A DNA stretch of 64,000 nucleotides, taken from positions 1-64,000 of the forward strand of contig CADBKM010000007.1 in assembly GCA_902795265.1 (NCBI GenBank). The letters run 5' to 3'. Below the pieces are notes generated by a model. It was not told where the DNA came from, ran no database searches, and saw nothing but the letters and a program-made list of their open reading frames with translations. Origin of the DNA: an uncultured Eubacteriales bacterium (GTDB taxonomy: Bacteria > Bacillota > Clostridia > Peptostreptococcales > Anaerovoracaceae). The translations under genes were made by a program, and so were the position numbers. This document shows, piece after piece, positions 16,190-24,645 of the stretch (position 1 is its first letter; the number at the start of each line of letters is the position of its first letter).

Positions 16190-17659
16190 ATGCTAAGCAA
16201 TAACCGCAAAATGAATAGTGAGATCAATGTGATCGAGATACTATGGAGATTTTTTGAGCAGTGGAAAGCAGTGCTTATATTTTCGCTGGTGTTCGCTTTA
16301 TTGTTTTCTTCTGCTAAATTTGTGAAGGACACTAAAGATTATAATAAAGCCGGTGAGCAGGCAGTAGTCGTCGAAGACTCCGGAGATGTTGCGGGGAGCA
16401 TCAGCGCTATTCTCGACGGGCTTGATGAAACAGACAGAAAAGCTGTTGAGAGGCAGTTAAAGGAAAAAGAGTTGCTTGATGCAAAAGAGGACTATTACAG
16501 CAACTCACTTGTATTTCATATTGACCCGGGCAACTATGCGCAGTTACAGCTGCAATATAAAATAGATGCAGCTGCAGAAGAAGAGAACAAGGTATTAGTC
16601 GAAGCGTATGAGAACGCGCTTTTCAGTGAAGACTTTGCCGCTGATATTGCTGAAACCATCGATCCTGAGCTTGATAAGAAATATGTTTATGAATTGCTGG
16701 TGATACCGGACAGTGATAGTGGTACGGAGTCATACTCAGCCACGGATGCCAGAGAGACACTTCTTGTGAAAATACTCATACCTTCCGGTTCTGATCCGGC
16801 AGAGCTGAAAGATGCGATTGACAGCTTTGTAATGGCGCAGAAGAAACCGCTGTCGGGTTCTGTTGGAGAGCATAATATCAAACTAATCTCGGACGAGGTA
16901 GTCACCAGCTCGAATATTGCTCTGGCTGCTGAACAAACTGAATTCATGTCAAAGCTGACTGATGCAAGGACTAATTATACTAAGAATTATGCTCTGCTTA
17001 CAGATCAGCAAAGGGCTGCATACAATACAATAACTATGCTGAAATCCGGTGAGGTAAATGAGGCGACTGCCGAAGATAATCCAGAGCCTCATATCAGTGT
17101 GAAAGCCGGAGCTGCGGGTTTCATTATAGGTGCATTTATTTATGGTGTGGCTTTGGGAATCATCCTTCTGCTGCGCAGACGCACTATTTCTGAAGCAGAC
17201 ACCGGTTATTATCCGGGCGTAAGAAATCTGTATAGTTTTTTCAATAATGGCGCAAAGAAAGGGTTGTTCCGCAGCGCTGCTGTCGAAAAAATCAGGAGAA
17301 GAAAGCAGATCGGTCTTGAAGACCAGGCAATAGAATGCGCAGAGAAAATCTCGCTTGTCTGTGAAAGAGAAGAACAAAGTAATGTGACGATTCTCAGTCC
17401 CGGATCTCTGGATGAGGACTGCGACAAGCTTATCGCTGAGGTCTGCAAACTGCTTACACAAGCCGGAATCGACGCTTCAAAAAAGGAATTAGCGAATTCC
17501 GGTCTGGAAATCAAGGAAAAAGAATTGGCAGAAGCGTCACCTGTCATAATAACAATAGTCGAGGATAAAACCTCACTTGACGGTTTTAACAAACTGATGA
17601 ACACCTGCAAAAACTATCAGGTGGATGTGCTTGGAACTTTATATTATGGTACAAGGTAA
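16190..17659 (+). CDS. Wzz/chain-length-determinant-like protein with vestigial kinase-like C-terminal domain
   Basis: This 489-residue protein has the polysaccharide co-polymerase plan. There is a short cytoplasmic start, one membrane segment (about 25-45), a long extracytoplasmic helical region rich in Glu/Asp (50-300), and a second membrane segment (AAGFIIGAFIYGVALGIIL, about 308-327). The cytoplasmic tail of about 150 residues is laid out like a bacterial tyrosine-kinase domain (NVTILSPGSLDEDCDKL where a Walker A loop would be) but has no GKS/T and no tyrosine cluster, so it cannot bind ATP in the usual way. It likely sets chain length without phosphorylation control. AAGGAG precedes the ATG. 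The stop overlaps the next ATG by one base. Confidence 0.85.
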   Translation: MLSNNRKMNSEINVIEILWRFFEQWKAVLIFSLVFALLFSSAKFVKDTKDYNKAGEQAVVVEDSGDVAGSISAILDGLDETDRKAVERQLKEKELLDAKEDYYSNSLVFHIDPGNYAQLQLQYKIDAAAEEENKVLVEAYENALFSEDFAADIAETIDPELDKKYVYELLVIPDSDSGTESYSATDARETLLVKILIPSGSDPAELKDAIDSFVMAQKKPLSGSVGEHNIKLISDEVVTSSNIALAAEQTEFMSKLTDARTNYTKNYALLTDQQRAAYNTITMLKSGEVNEATAEDNPEPHISVKAGAAGFIIGAFIYGVALGIILLLRRRTISEADTGYYPGVRNLYSFFNNGAKKGLFRSAAVEKIRRRKQIGLEDQAIECAEKISLVCEREEQSNVTILSPGSLDEDCDKLIAEVCKLLTQAGIDASKKELANSGLEIKEKELAEASPVIITIVEDKTSLDGFNKLMNTCKNYQVDVLGTLYYGTR

Positions 17660-18492
17660 TGGAAACAAGTAATCCAAAATACAAGATAATGTCCGTTGAA
17701 GAGAAGCAGCAGGCTTCTTTGGATACATTGAGACATGTCAGGGACTTTTGCGATGCGCATGGTATCAGATACTATCTTGCATATGGCACGCTCTTAGGCG
17801 CGGTTCGGCATAAAGGGTTTATTCCCTGGGATGATGATGTAGATTTATGGATGCCAAGGCCTGATTATGAGAGGCTTTTGTCGCAGTATAGTAACGAGTC
17901 GGGTCAATTTGTGCTCGCTTCATGTTTTAACGATAAAAAATACTTTTTGCCATATGCAAAGATAGAAAACACTCACACAGCCAGATTGAACCCGGACGAA
18001 AGCCTTGACGCGGGCGGCATCGGAATAGATCTGTTTCCCCTGGATGGGCTTCCGGAGGATCTTGAATTTGCAGAAAAGACATTTGATAAGCAGAACAGGA
18101 AATTCCTGAAAGTTATCAACAGGCTCTATACTTATTCTATGATGAAGGCAAATTCAGTTGTAAATACAATGAAACTGCTGACGGGCAAATGCGGAATGAA
18201 AACAGGTTTTGTCAACCGAATTGCAAGAGGGATAGCAAAAAAAATGTATGCCGAAAACTATGATGACTGCACAATGGCAGCATGTGTTACAGGCCTGCAT
18301 TCCGGACGATTCCTTCCCTTTAAAATGGAATGGTTCAGGAGCATAAAAATGGACTTTGAAGGAGAGCTGTTCAACTGTCCTTGCGGATACCATGAAATAC
18401 TGAGTAAGATCTATGGCGATTACATGGTGATTCCTCCCGAGAGTGACAGACAATCAACACACACGGAGAAATTTGTCTGGAGATATGAATAA
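17659..18492 (+). CDS. LicD family phosphotransferase
   Basis: This 277-residue cytoplasmic enzyme is of normal LicD length. The diagnostic block (residues about 40-65) reads AYGTLLGAVRHKGFIPWDDD followed by VDLWMPRPDYERL. Its Asp cluster coordinates metal in this nucleotidyltransferase-like fold. A C-terminal YGDYMVIPPES tail is also typical. LicD enzymes move phosphocholine, or in related families other phospho-alcohols, from a CDP carrier to a glycan. The start codon overlaps the stop of the Wzz-like gene by one base. A second LicD follows at once, and the cytidylyltransferase-PLP fusion that could make their donor comes next. Confidence 0.93.
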   Translation: METSNPKYKIMSVEEKQQASLDTLRHVRDFCDAHGIRYYLAYGTLLGAVRHKGFIPWDDDVDLWMPRPDYERLLSQYSNESGQFVLASCFNDKKYFLPYAKIENTHTARLNPDESLDAGGIGIDLFPLDGLPEDLEFAEKTFDKQNRKFLKVINRLYTYSMMKANSVVNTMKLLTGKCGMKTGFVNRIARGIAKKMYAENYDDCTMAACVTGLHSGRFLPFKMEWFRSIKMDFEGELFNCPCGYHEILSKIYGDYMVIPPESDRQSTHTEKFVWRYE

Positions 18493-19306
18493 GCAAATTG
18501 ATATAGATGAATTAAAGAAAATCCAAATCGATATTCTGGATGTGTTCAGCGGATACTGTGAAAGAAACGGACTGACATATTACCTTACATATGGAACTCT
18601 GATTGGGGCGGTAAGGCATAAAGGCTATATACCGTGGGATGATGACGTCGATGTTATGATGCCAAGAAAGGATTACGATCTGTTCATTAAAAGCTTTAAT
18701 GATGGGATCGAAGCAGCTGATATCAGAGCGGTTTCACATGAGATAGATCCGAAGTATTATCTGCCGTTCGCCAAGGTGATCAACACCGAAACTGTGATGA
18801 AGGAGGATGTCGACAGCGATTATCAGATAGGAGTGTATATTGACATCTTTCCTCTTGATAATCTTGCCGATGATTATGAAACTGCAAAAAAACGCATGAG
18901 GAAAGCTTTCAGATATAACGAACTTATTATACTGAAAAACCTTACATTCAACAGAACCAGATCATGGGTAAAGAACGCTGCCCTTGCTGCGGGAAAAGTG
19001 TTCAGTGCGTTCTGGAATATGGACAAACTGATTGAGAAGCTTAACAATTTCGGACCGGTCAGAGCGGATGGTGGCTTTACGAGGTATGTAGGAATGATCA
19101 CCGGAATCTATTCTGACGATGAAAATGGGATATTCGAGTCTAAGCTGTTCGATGAAACGACAACAATAGAATTTGAGGGAAAGAACTATTCTACAAATAA
19201 AGGATACGATGCTTTTCTAAGGCGGTACTATGGAGATTATATGAAGTTGCCTCCTGTTGAGGAGCAGGTGAGCCACCATGCGTTTAAAGCATGGTATAAT
19301 AAATAG
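18485..19306 (+). CDS. LicD family phosphotransferase (second copy)
   Basis: About 273 residues. The LicD block reads TYGTLIGAVRHKGYIPWDDD followed by VDVMMPRKDYDLF, and the protein ends with a YYGDYMKLPPVE tail, so all usual catalytic features are kept. It overlaps the previous licD by eight bases. The chosen ATG sits right behind CTGGAG. A GTG further upstream would add 14 residues that do not match the usual LicD start. The pair is tandem and similar in length but clearly diverged, so the two may act on different positions or use different donors. The extended -10 candidate at 19292-19300 lies in its last codons. Confidence 0.92.
   Translation: MNKQIDIDELKKIQIDILDVFSGYCERNGLTYYLTYGTLIGAVRHKGYIPWDDDVDVMMPRKDYDLFIKSFNDGIEAADIRAVSHEIDPKYYLPFAKVINTETVMKEDVDSDYQIGVYIDIFPLDNLADDYETAKKRMRKAFRYNELIILKNLTFNRTRSWVKNAALAAGKVFSAFWNMDKLIEKLNNFGPVRADGGFTRYVGMITGIYSDDENGIFESKLFDETTTIEFEGKNYSTNKGYDAFLRRYYGDYMKLPPVEEQVSHHAFKAWYNK
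19292..19300 (+). promoter_or_regulatory. Possible internal promoter (extended -10) before the cytidylyltransferase fusion
   Basis: TGGTATAAT fits an extended -10 and lies in the last codons of the second licD gene, about 60 bases before the next ATG. It overlaps the 3' arm of a 7-bp hairpin (ACCATGC / GCATGGT, 19275-19295). No -35 consensus is present. Confidence 0.35.
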
Positions 19307-19361
19307 TTAAATTATGGAAGGATCACACTTCATCCCGTAATAATAAGAAAAAGGGGGAGAC

Positions 19362-21170
19362 ATGCAGGCGATTATCCTGGCTGCCGGTATGGGCAAGCGA
19401 TTAAAGGACCTTACCCGTGATAATACAAAATGTATGGTGAAGGTCAACGGTACAACGCTGATAGAAAGGATGCTACGGCAGATAGATTCGCATAATCTGT
19501 CGAGAATCGTTATAGTTGTCGGATATGAGGGGCAAAAGCTTATTGATTATATCAGTACGCTTGATGTCAGAACCCCGATCGTGTACATCGATAATCCTAT
19601 CTACGATAAAACAAACAACATTTATTCTCTTTCACTCGCAAAAGAATGGCTGTGTAAGGAGGATACTCTGTTATTTGAGTCAGATCTTATTTTCGAAGAT
19701 GCCGTGCTCGATTCATTGATCGATGATCCAAGGAATACACTTGCTCTGGTCGATAAATACGAGTCCTGGATGGATGGGACCTGTGTGAAACTTACAGACG
19801 CTGATGACATAGAGTCATTTGTACCGGGAAGCAAGTTCAGATTCGAAGAGATAAAGGACTATTACAAAACTGTTAATATTTATAAATTCAGCAGTGAGTT
19901 TTCAAAGACCCACTATGTGCCTTTCCTTGATGCTTACCAGGCTGCGCTTGGACAGAATGAGTATTACGAGCAGGTCCTGAGAGTTATCACAATGCTGGAT
20001 GCCCCAGGAATCAAAGCGAAAAGACTGGAAGGCCAGAAGTGGTACGAGATCGATGACATTCAGGATCTCGATATAGCAGAATCGATTTTCACTCCTGATG
20101 ATGACGAAAGAGTCAGGCTGCTTCAAGGCAGATACGGTGGATATTGGAGATATCCGAAACTGCTGGATTTCTGCTATCTGGTAAATCCGTATTTTCCTCC
20201 GGATAGAATGAAGGATGAGCTGAGGGCGAATTTTGATACCCTGCTCACCCAATATCCGAGCGGAATGAGGGTCAACTCGTTACTGGCCGCAAAGAATTTT
20301 GGTGTTCATCAGGAGAATATTCTGGTAGGCAACGGTGCTGCAGAACTGATCAAGTCTTTAATGGGCTACTTTGAGGGCTCCACAGGATTTGTCAGACCTA
20401 CTTTTGATGAATACCCTAACAGATACGATAGAGAAAACTCGGTTGATTTTACTCCTGACAACAGAGATTACTCTTATACAGCGGATGACCTTATCGCATT
20501 CTTTGGCGATAAAGAAATATGCAATCTGGTAGTGGTTAATCCTGATAATCCGAGTGGAAACTATATCCCTAAAGCTGACATGCTTAAATTGATCGCGTGG
20601 GCTGAAGAGAAGGGAATCAGGCTGGTCATGGACGAGTCATTCGTGGATTTTGCTGATGAAGAGGACAGCACGCTGATAGAACAGGCGATCCTTGATAACA
20701 ACCCTCACCTGTATGTCATGAAGAGCATCTCGAAATCATACGGTGTTCCGGGACTGAGACTCGGCGTGCTGGCATCGGGAGATACCGAAACGATCGCGTC
20801 TATGAAGAAGGATGTTGCCATCTGGAACATCAATTCGTTCGGTGAGTTCTATCTGCAGATTGAAGAAAAATACAAGAAGGATTATAAAAAGGCACTGGTT
20901 AGGATACGTGCCGAAAGAGGAAGATTCCAGGAGGAGCTTTCTAAAATCAGAGGAATAAGAGTCATCCCGTCTCAGGCAAATTACGTTATGGTAGAACTGG
21001 ATGAGAGCATCTCGCCTAAAGAGCTGCTTAAAACTCTTCTGGTAAAATACGAATTGCTGATCAAAGAGCTGACAACAAAGACCAATGGCAGAAACTATCT
21101 GCGCCTTGCTGTCAGAAATACTGAAGATAACAACGCTTTGATAGCTGCTCTTAAAGCTGAGCTAAACTGA
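19362..21170 (+). CDS. Bifunctional LicC-like cytidylyltransferase fused to PLP-dependent aminotransferase/decarboxylase fold I enzyme
   Basis: A 602-residue fusion. Residues 1-235 are a sugar/phospho-alcohol nucleotidyltransferase, with the signature loop LAAGMGKRLKDLT, Lys in CMVKVNGTTL, and the ESDLIF metal site. It resembles LicC, the CTP:phosphocholine cytidylyltransferase. Residues about 245-600 are a class I/II PLP enzyme of the HisC/CobD branch, with NPDNPSGNY, DESFVDF, and the Schiff-base lysine in SISKSYGVPGLRLG. CobD-like enzymes include phosphothreonine and phosphoserine decarboxylases, and HisC-like relatives make amino-alcohol phosphates in capsule pathways. I infer a protein that makes a phospho-amino-alcohol and activates it as a CDP derivative for the LicD enzymes. 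The substrate is not proven. AAGGGGGAG gives a strong ribosome site. Confidence 0.88.
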   Translation: MQAIILAAGMGKRLKDLTRDNTKCMVKVNGTTLIERMLRQIDSHNLSRIVIVVGYEGQKLIDYISTLDVRTPIVYIDNPIYDKTNNIYSLSLAKEWLCKEDTLLFESDLIFEDAVLDSLIDDPRNTLALVDKYESWMDGTCVKLTDADDIESFVPGSKFRFEEIKDYYKTVNIYKFSSEFSKTHYVPFLDAYQAALGQNEYYEQVLRVITMLDAPGIKAKRLEGQKWYEIDDIQDLDIAESIFTPDDDERVRLLQGRYGGYWRYPKLLDFCYLVNPYFPPDRMKDELRANFDTLLTQYPSGMRVNSLLAAKNFGVHQENILVGNGAAELIKSLMGYFEGSTGFVRPTFDEYPNRYDRENSVDFTPDNRDYSYTADDLIAFFGDKEICNLVVVNPDNPSGNYIPKADMLKLIAWAEEKGIRLVMDESFVDFADEEDSTLIEQAILDNNPHLYVMKSISKSYGVPGLRLGVLASGDTETIASMKKDVAIWNINSFGEFYLQIEEKYKKDYKKALVRIRAERGRFQEELSKIRGIRVIPSQANYVMVELDESISPKELLKTLLVKYELLIKELTTKTNGRNYLRLAVRNTEDNNALIAALKAELN

Positions 21171-21202
21171 AATACAAAAGGAATCATCTAAAATACTAAA
21201 AT

Positions 21203-22282
21203 ATGAAGATAACAATTGTTGGCGGCGGAAATATAGGAACACAGTTTGCGGTTCACTGCGCAGAAAAGGGTCATGATGTTACGGTATATACATCAAGCCC
21301 TGAACTGTATAACGGGCATCTGAATACTGTAAATGAAGCCGGAGAGACAACGCATCAGGGAGAGATCAGGCTTGCAACGAGTGATCCTGAAATAGCCTTC
21401 AGGGACGCAGAGATCATCATGATAACCATGCCTGCAACCATGATGAAGACGCTGTCAGGAATCATCTATGAACATACCAGACAGGATGCAATGATCGGAG
21501 TTGTCCCGGGCAATGGCGGTGCAGAGTGTGCATTCAGAAAATGCATCGAAAGAGGAAACACGTTCTTTGGCATTGAAAGGGTTCCGGCCATTGCAAGACT
21601 GGTACAAAAGGGCAGGACTGTGAGGTCCACAGGCTATAGGGGTGAACTTCATGTGGCAGCTCTGCCGGCGGCGAAGGCTCAGGAGTGTGCGGAAATAGTA
21701 GAAAGCATATTTGATATCAATACTACCGTTATTCCTAACTACCTGAATCTGACCATGACCCCGTCAAACCCGATATTGCATACTACAAGGCTGAAGACAA
21801 TATTCGGTGACTGGCATGAGGGAAAATCATATGAGAGCCTTCCTCTCTTTTATGAAGAGTGGGATGACGCATCGTCAGAACTTCTGATAGCATGTGATGA
21901 AGAGGTGCAGGATATCTGCAAAGCTCTCCCTGCATTCCAACTGAATTATGTAAAATCTCTCAGGGTTCATTATGAAAGCCCTACAGTTGAAGCAATGACG
22001 GAGAAGATATCGTCGATCCCTGCATTCAAAGGGCTTACAACACCGTCTGTTGAAACAGAAAGCGGCTTGATTCCGGATCTGCACTCCAGATACTTTACTG
22101 CAGATTTCTCGTATGGACTTACGATAATCAAACAGATCGCAGAGTTCGCCGGAGTGAGCACGCCAAATATCGACGATGTTATGGCCTGGTACAAAAGCAT
22201 AGAAATCGAGAAAGAGGAATTCAGATTTTCAGAATGCGGAATCAATAACCGTGCAGAATTTGAAAGATTCTATTTGCAATAA
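21203..22282 (+). CDS. NAD/NADP octopine/nopaline dehydrogenase family protein
   Basis: This 359-residue protein has a dinucleotide-binding Rossmann start (ITIVGGGNIGTQFA) and a helical C-terminal half with the NPILHTTRL motif that carries the catalytic histidine of opine dehydrogenases. The family reductively joins an amine to a 2-keto acid using NAD(P)H. Its place directly after the cytidylyltransferase-PLP fusion suggests it modifies the amino group of the same small molecule, for example by adding a carboxyethyl group from pyruvate. That is inference from context. A ketopantoate-reductase-like role is less likely given the C-terminal motif. The ribosome site is poor (AAAGGAA is 20 bases upstream). 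Confidence 0.82.
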   Translation: MKITIVGGGNIGTQFAVHCAEKGHDVTVYTSSPELYNGHLNTVNEAGETTHQGEIRLATSDPEIAFRDAEIIMITMPATMMKTLSGIIYEHTRQDAMIGVVPGNGGAECAFRKCIERGNTFFGIERVPAIARLVQKGRTVRSTGYRGELHVAALPAAKAQECAEIVESIFDINTTVIPNYLNLTMTPSNPILHTTRLKTIFGDWHEGKSYESLPLFYEEWDDASSELLIACDEEVQDICKALPAFQLNYVKSLRVHYESPTVEAMTEKISSIPAFKGLTTPSVETESGLIPDLHSRYFTADFSYGLTIIKQIAEFAGVSTPNIDDVMAWYKSIEIEKEEFRFSECGINNRAEFERFYLQ

Positions 22283-22320
22283 ACGACTTTATATACAAAA
22301 AAGAAAGGATTACAAGAGGG

Positions 22321-23367
22321 ATGAGCGCATTTAATGGAGCAACTTTAATGATCACAGGAGGAACGGGAAGCTTCGGCAACACCGTACTCAAACACTTCCT
22401 TACATCGGATATAGGACAGATCCGCATCTTCTCGCGTGATGAGAAGAAGCAGGATGACATGAGGCACGACCTCCAGGCTCGCTATCCTGAGCATGCGAAG
22501 AAGGTAAAGTTCTTCGTAGGCGATGTTCGTGATCCCCGTTCCGTAGCCGATGCGATGCCGGGAGTCGACTACATATTCCATGCTGCAGCACTCAAGCAGG
22601 TTCCATCCTGCGAGTTCTTCCCGATGCAGGCTGTCAAGACCAACATCGAGGGAACAGACAATGTGCTCCATGCAGCGATCGATGCGGGGGTAAAGAGAGT
22701 TGTCTGTCTCAGCACAGATAAGGCCGCATACCCGATCAATGCTATGGGTATTTCCAAGGCTATGATGGAGCATGTGATCACAGCTAATGCCAGAGTTGCG
22801 GCCGAGAGAGGCGGCACTGTCATTTGCTGTACAAGATACGGAAATGTAATGTGCAGCAGAGGCTCGGTAATCCCTCTGTTCATCGACCAGATCCATGCAG
22901 GCAATCCTATCACTATCACAAACCCGGATATGACACGATTCCTGATGAACCTCGATGAGGCAGTAGACCTCGTTAAGTTCGCGTTCGAGCACGCAGAGCC
23001 GGGCGATCTTTTCATCCAGAAGGCAGATGCCTCGACGATCGGCGACCTTGCGAAGGGCGTACAGCAGCTGTTTGGTGATACAGGAACCAAGATAATCGGA
23101 ACGCGCCACGGAGAAAAGCTGTTCGAGACGCTGATGACAAGAGAAGAGAGACTCAGATCAGAAGATATGGGCAATTACTTCAGAGTTTCAGCAGACAACA
23201 GAGACCTCAACTACGATAAGTACTTCGTGGAAGGCAAAGTAGAGACCCAGGCCGATGAGTCGTATACATCGCATAATACACAGCTTCTGGATGTAGACGG
23301 AGTAGTACAGAAGATACTGACAACAGACTATGTTCAGGAAGAGCTGAAGGGTATAAGGCACCTGTAA
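22321..23367 (+). CDS. capE: UDP-GlcNAc 4,6-dehydratase/5-epimerase for UDP-L-FucNAc synthesis (CapE/FnlA type)
   Basis: This 348-residue soluble SDR enzyme has the NAD motif TGGTGSFGNTV, DVRDPRSV, HAAALKQVPSCEF and STDKAAYPINAMGISK (Met in place of Tyr), all characteristic of CapE/FnlA. It starts the conversion of UDP-GlcNAc to UDP-L-FucNAc. The other two enzymes, CapG and CapF, follow at 23470 and 24642, so the pathway is complete. The order E-G-F differs from the S. aureus E-F-G order. Two tandem copies of the GGGACGGTTC repeat sit immediately after its stop codon, between it and capG. Confidence 0.95.
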   Translation: MSAFNGATLMITGGTGSFGNTVLKHFLTSDIGQIRIFSRDEKKQDDMRHDLQARYPEHAKKVKFFVGDVRDPRSVADAMPGVDYIFHAAALKQVPSCEFFPMQAVKTNIEGTDNVLHAAIDAGVKRVVCLSTDKAAYPINAMGISKAMMEHVITANARVAAERGGTVICCTRYGNVMCSRGSVIPLFIDQIHAGNPITITNPDMTRFLMNLDEAVDLVKFAFEHAEPGDLFIQKADASTIGDLAKGVQQLFGDTGTKIIGTRHGEKLFETLMTREERLRSEDMGNYFRVSADNRDLNYDKYFVEGKVETQADESYTSHNTQLLDVDGVVQKILTTDYVQEELKGIRHL

Positions 23368-23368
23368 A

Positions 23369-23403
23369 TGGTACAGGAGGGACGGTTCTTACTGACCCAC
23401 TTT
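23369..23403 (+). repeat. GGGACGGTTC-type repeat, copy 3a
   Basis: Begins TGGTACAGGAGGGACGGTTC and ends TGACCCACTTT. It lies one base after the capE stop codon. Confidence 0.88.
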
Positions 23404-23437
23404 GGTACAGTAGGGACGGTTCCAGGTGTACCACTTT
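23403..23437 (+). repeat. GGGACGGTTC-type repeat, copy 3b
   Basis: A second forward copy in tandem, beginning TGGTACAGTAGGGACGGTTC and ending GTGTACCACTTT. The two copies together are flanked by a 13/14 direct repeat (AAGGCACCTGTAAA at 23355-23368, AAGGCATCTGTAAA at 23442-23455). Confidence 0.88.
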
Positions 23438-23469
23438 GGAAAAGGCATCTGTAAAAAAGGAGACCGGTA

Positions 23470-24645
23470 ATGGCAACTTGGAAAGATAACGGAAAACTTA
23501 AACTTCTTATCATCGTAGGCACGCGTCCTGAGATCATCCGTCTTGCAGCGGTAATCAAGAAGTGCCGCAAGTATTTTGATACTATCCTGGCTCACACTGG
23601 CCAGAACTATGATTACAACCTCAATGGCGTGTTTTTCAAGGACCTCGAGCTTGATGACCCTGAGGTATATATGGAAGCTGTAGGTGCTGACCTCGGCGAG
23701 ACCATGGGCAACATCATCGCTAAGAGCTATCAGCTTATGGTAGAAATGAAACCTGACGCTGTGCTTGTGCTCGGCGATACCAACAGCTGCCTTAGCGTTA
23801 TAGGCGCGAAGCGTCTTCATATTCCTATCTTCCATATGGAAGCCGGCAACCGCTGCAAAGACGAGTGTCTGCCTGAGGAGACAAACCGCCGTATCGTTGA
23901 CATCATCAGCGATGTCAATCTTGCGTACAGCGAGCACGCGCGCAGATATCTCGCGGACTGCGGTCTGCCTAAGGAGCGCACTTATGTCACAGGTTCGCCA
24001 ATGGCTGAAGTGCTGCATATGAACCTCGATAAAATCGAGGCATCCGACGTACACAAACAGCTTGGTCTCGAGAAGGGCAAGTATATTCTCCTGTCAGCTC
24101 ACCGCGAAGAGAACATCGACACCGAGAAGAATTTCCTCTCGCTCTTCAACGCCATCAACAAGATGGCAGAGAAGTACGACATGCCGATCCTCTACAGCTG
24201 CCATCCGCGCTCAAGAAACCGTCTTGAACAGATGAAGAAGGACGGCAAGTTTGAGCTCGATAAGAGGGTAATACAGCATGAGCCGCTCGGATTCCACGAC
24301 TACAACTGCCTGCAGATGAACGCATTTGCGGTAGTCAGCGACAGTGGTACACTTCCGGAGGAATCGAGTTTCTTCACGTCGATCGGTAAGCCGTTCCCGG
24401 CTGTGTGCATCCGCACATCGACTGAGAGGCCTGAGGCACTCGACAAGGGGTGCTTCATCCTGTCCGGAATCGACACAAAGGGACTGCTGCAGGCCGTAGA
24501 CACAGCTGTTGATATGGTTGCTAACGGGGATAATGGGATTCCTGTGCCTGACTACGTAGATGAAAACGTATCTGACAAAGTCGTAAAGATCATTCAGTCG
24601 TATGTCGGCGTAGTGAATAAGATGGTTTGGAGAAAAGATATATGA
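23470..24645 (+). CDS. capG: Non-hydrolysing UDP-N-acetylglucosamine 2-epimerase-type enzyme (CapG/FnlC)
   Basis: This 391-residue enzyme of the WecB family starts with IVGTRPEIIRLAAV and has HTGQNYD, FHMEAGNRCKDECLPEETNR, the LSAHREENI active-site stretch and VVSDSGTLPEE, all hallmark blocks. Between capE and capF it should be the last enzyme of UDP-L-FucNAc formation, the 2-epimerisation step. A housekeeping WecB/MnaA that makes UDP-ManNAc is the alternative, but the gene order argues for CapG. AAGGAG lies nine bases before the ATG. The stop overlaps the capF start (ATATGA). Confidence 0.93.
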   Translation: MATWKDNGKLKLLIIVGTRPEIIRLAAVIKKCRKYFDTILAHTGQNYDYNLNGVFFKDLELDDPEVYMEAVGADLGETMGNIIAKSYQLMVEMKPDAVLVLGDTNSCLSVIGAKRLHIPIFHMEAGNRCKDECLPEETNRRIVDIISDVNLAYSEHARRYLADCGLPKERTYVTGSPMAEVLHMNLDKIEASDVHKQLGLEKGKYILLSAHREENIDTEKNFLSLFNAINKMAEKYDMPILYSCHPRSRNRLEQMKKDGKFELDKRVIQHEPLGFHDYNCLQMNAFAVVSDSGTLPEESSFFTSIGKPFPAVCIRTSTERPEALDKGCFILSGIDTKGLLQAVDTAVDMVANGDNGIPVPDYVDENVSDKVVKIIQSYVGVVNKMVWRKDI

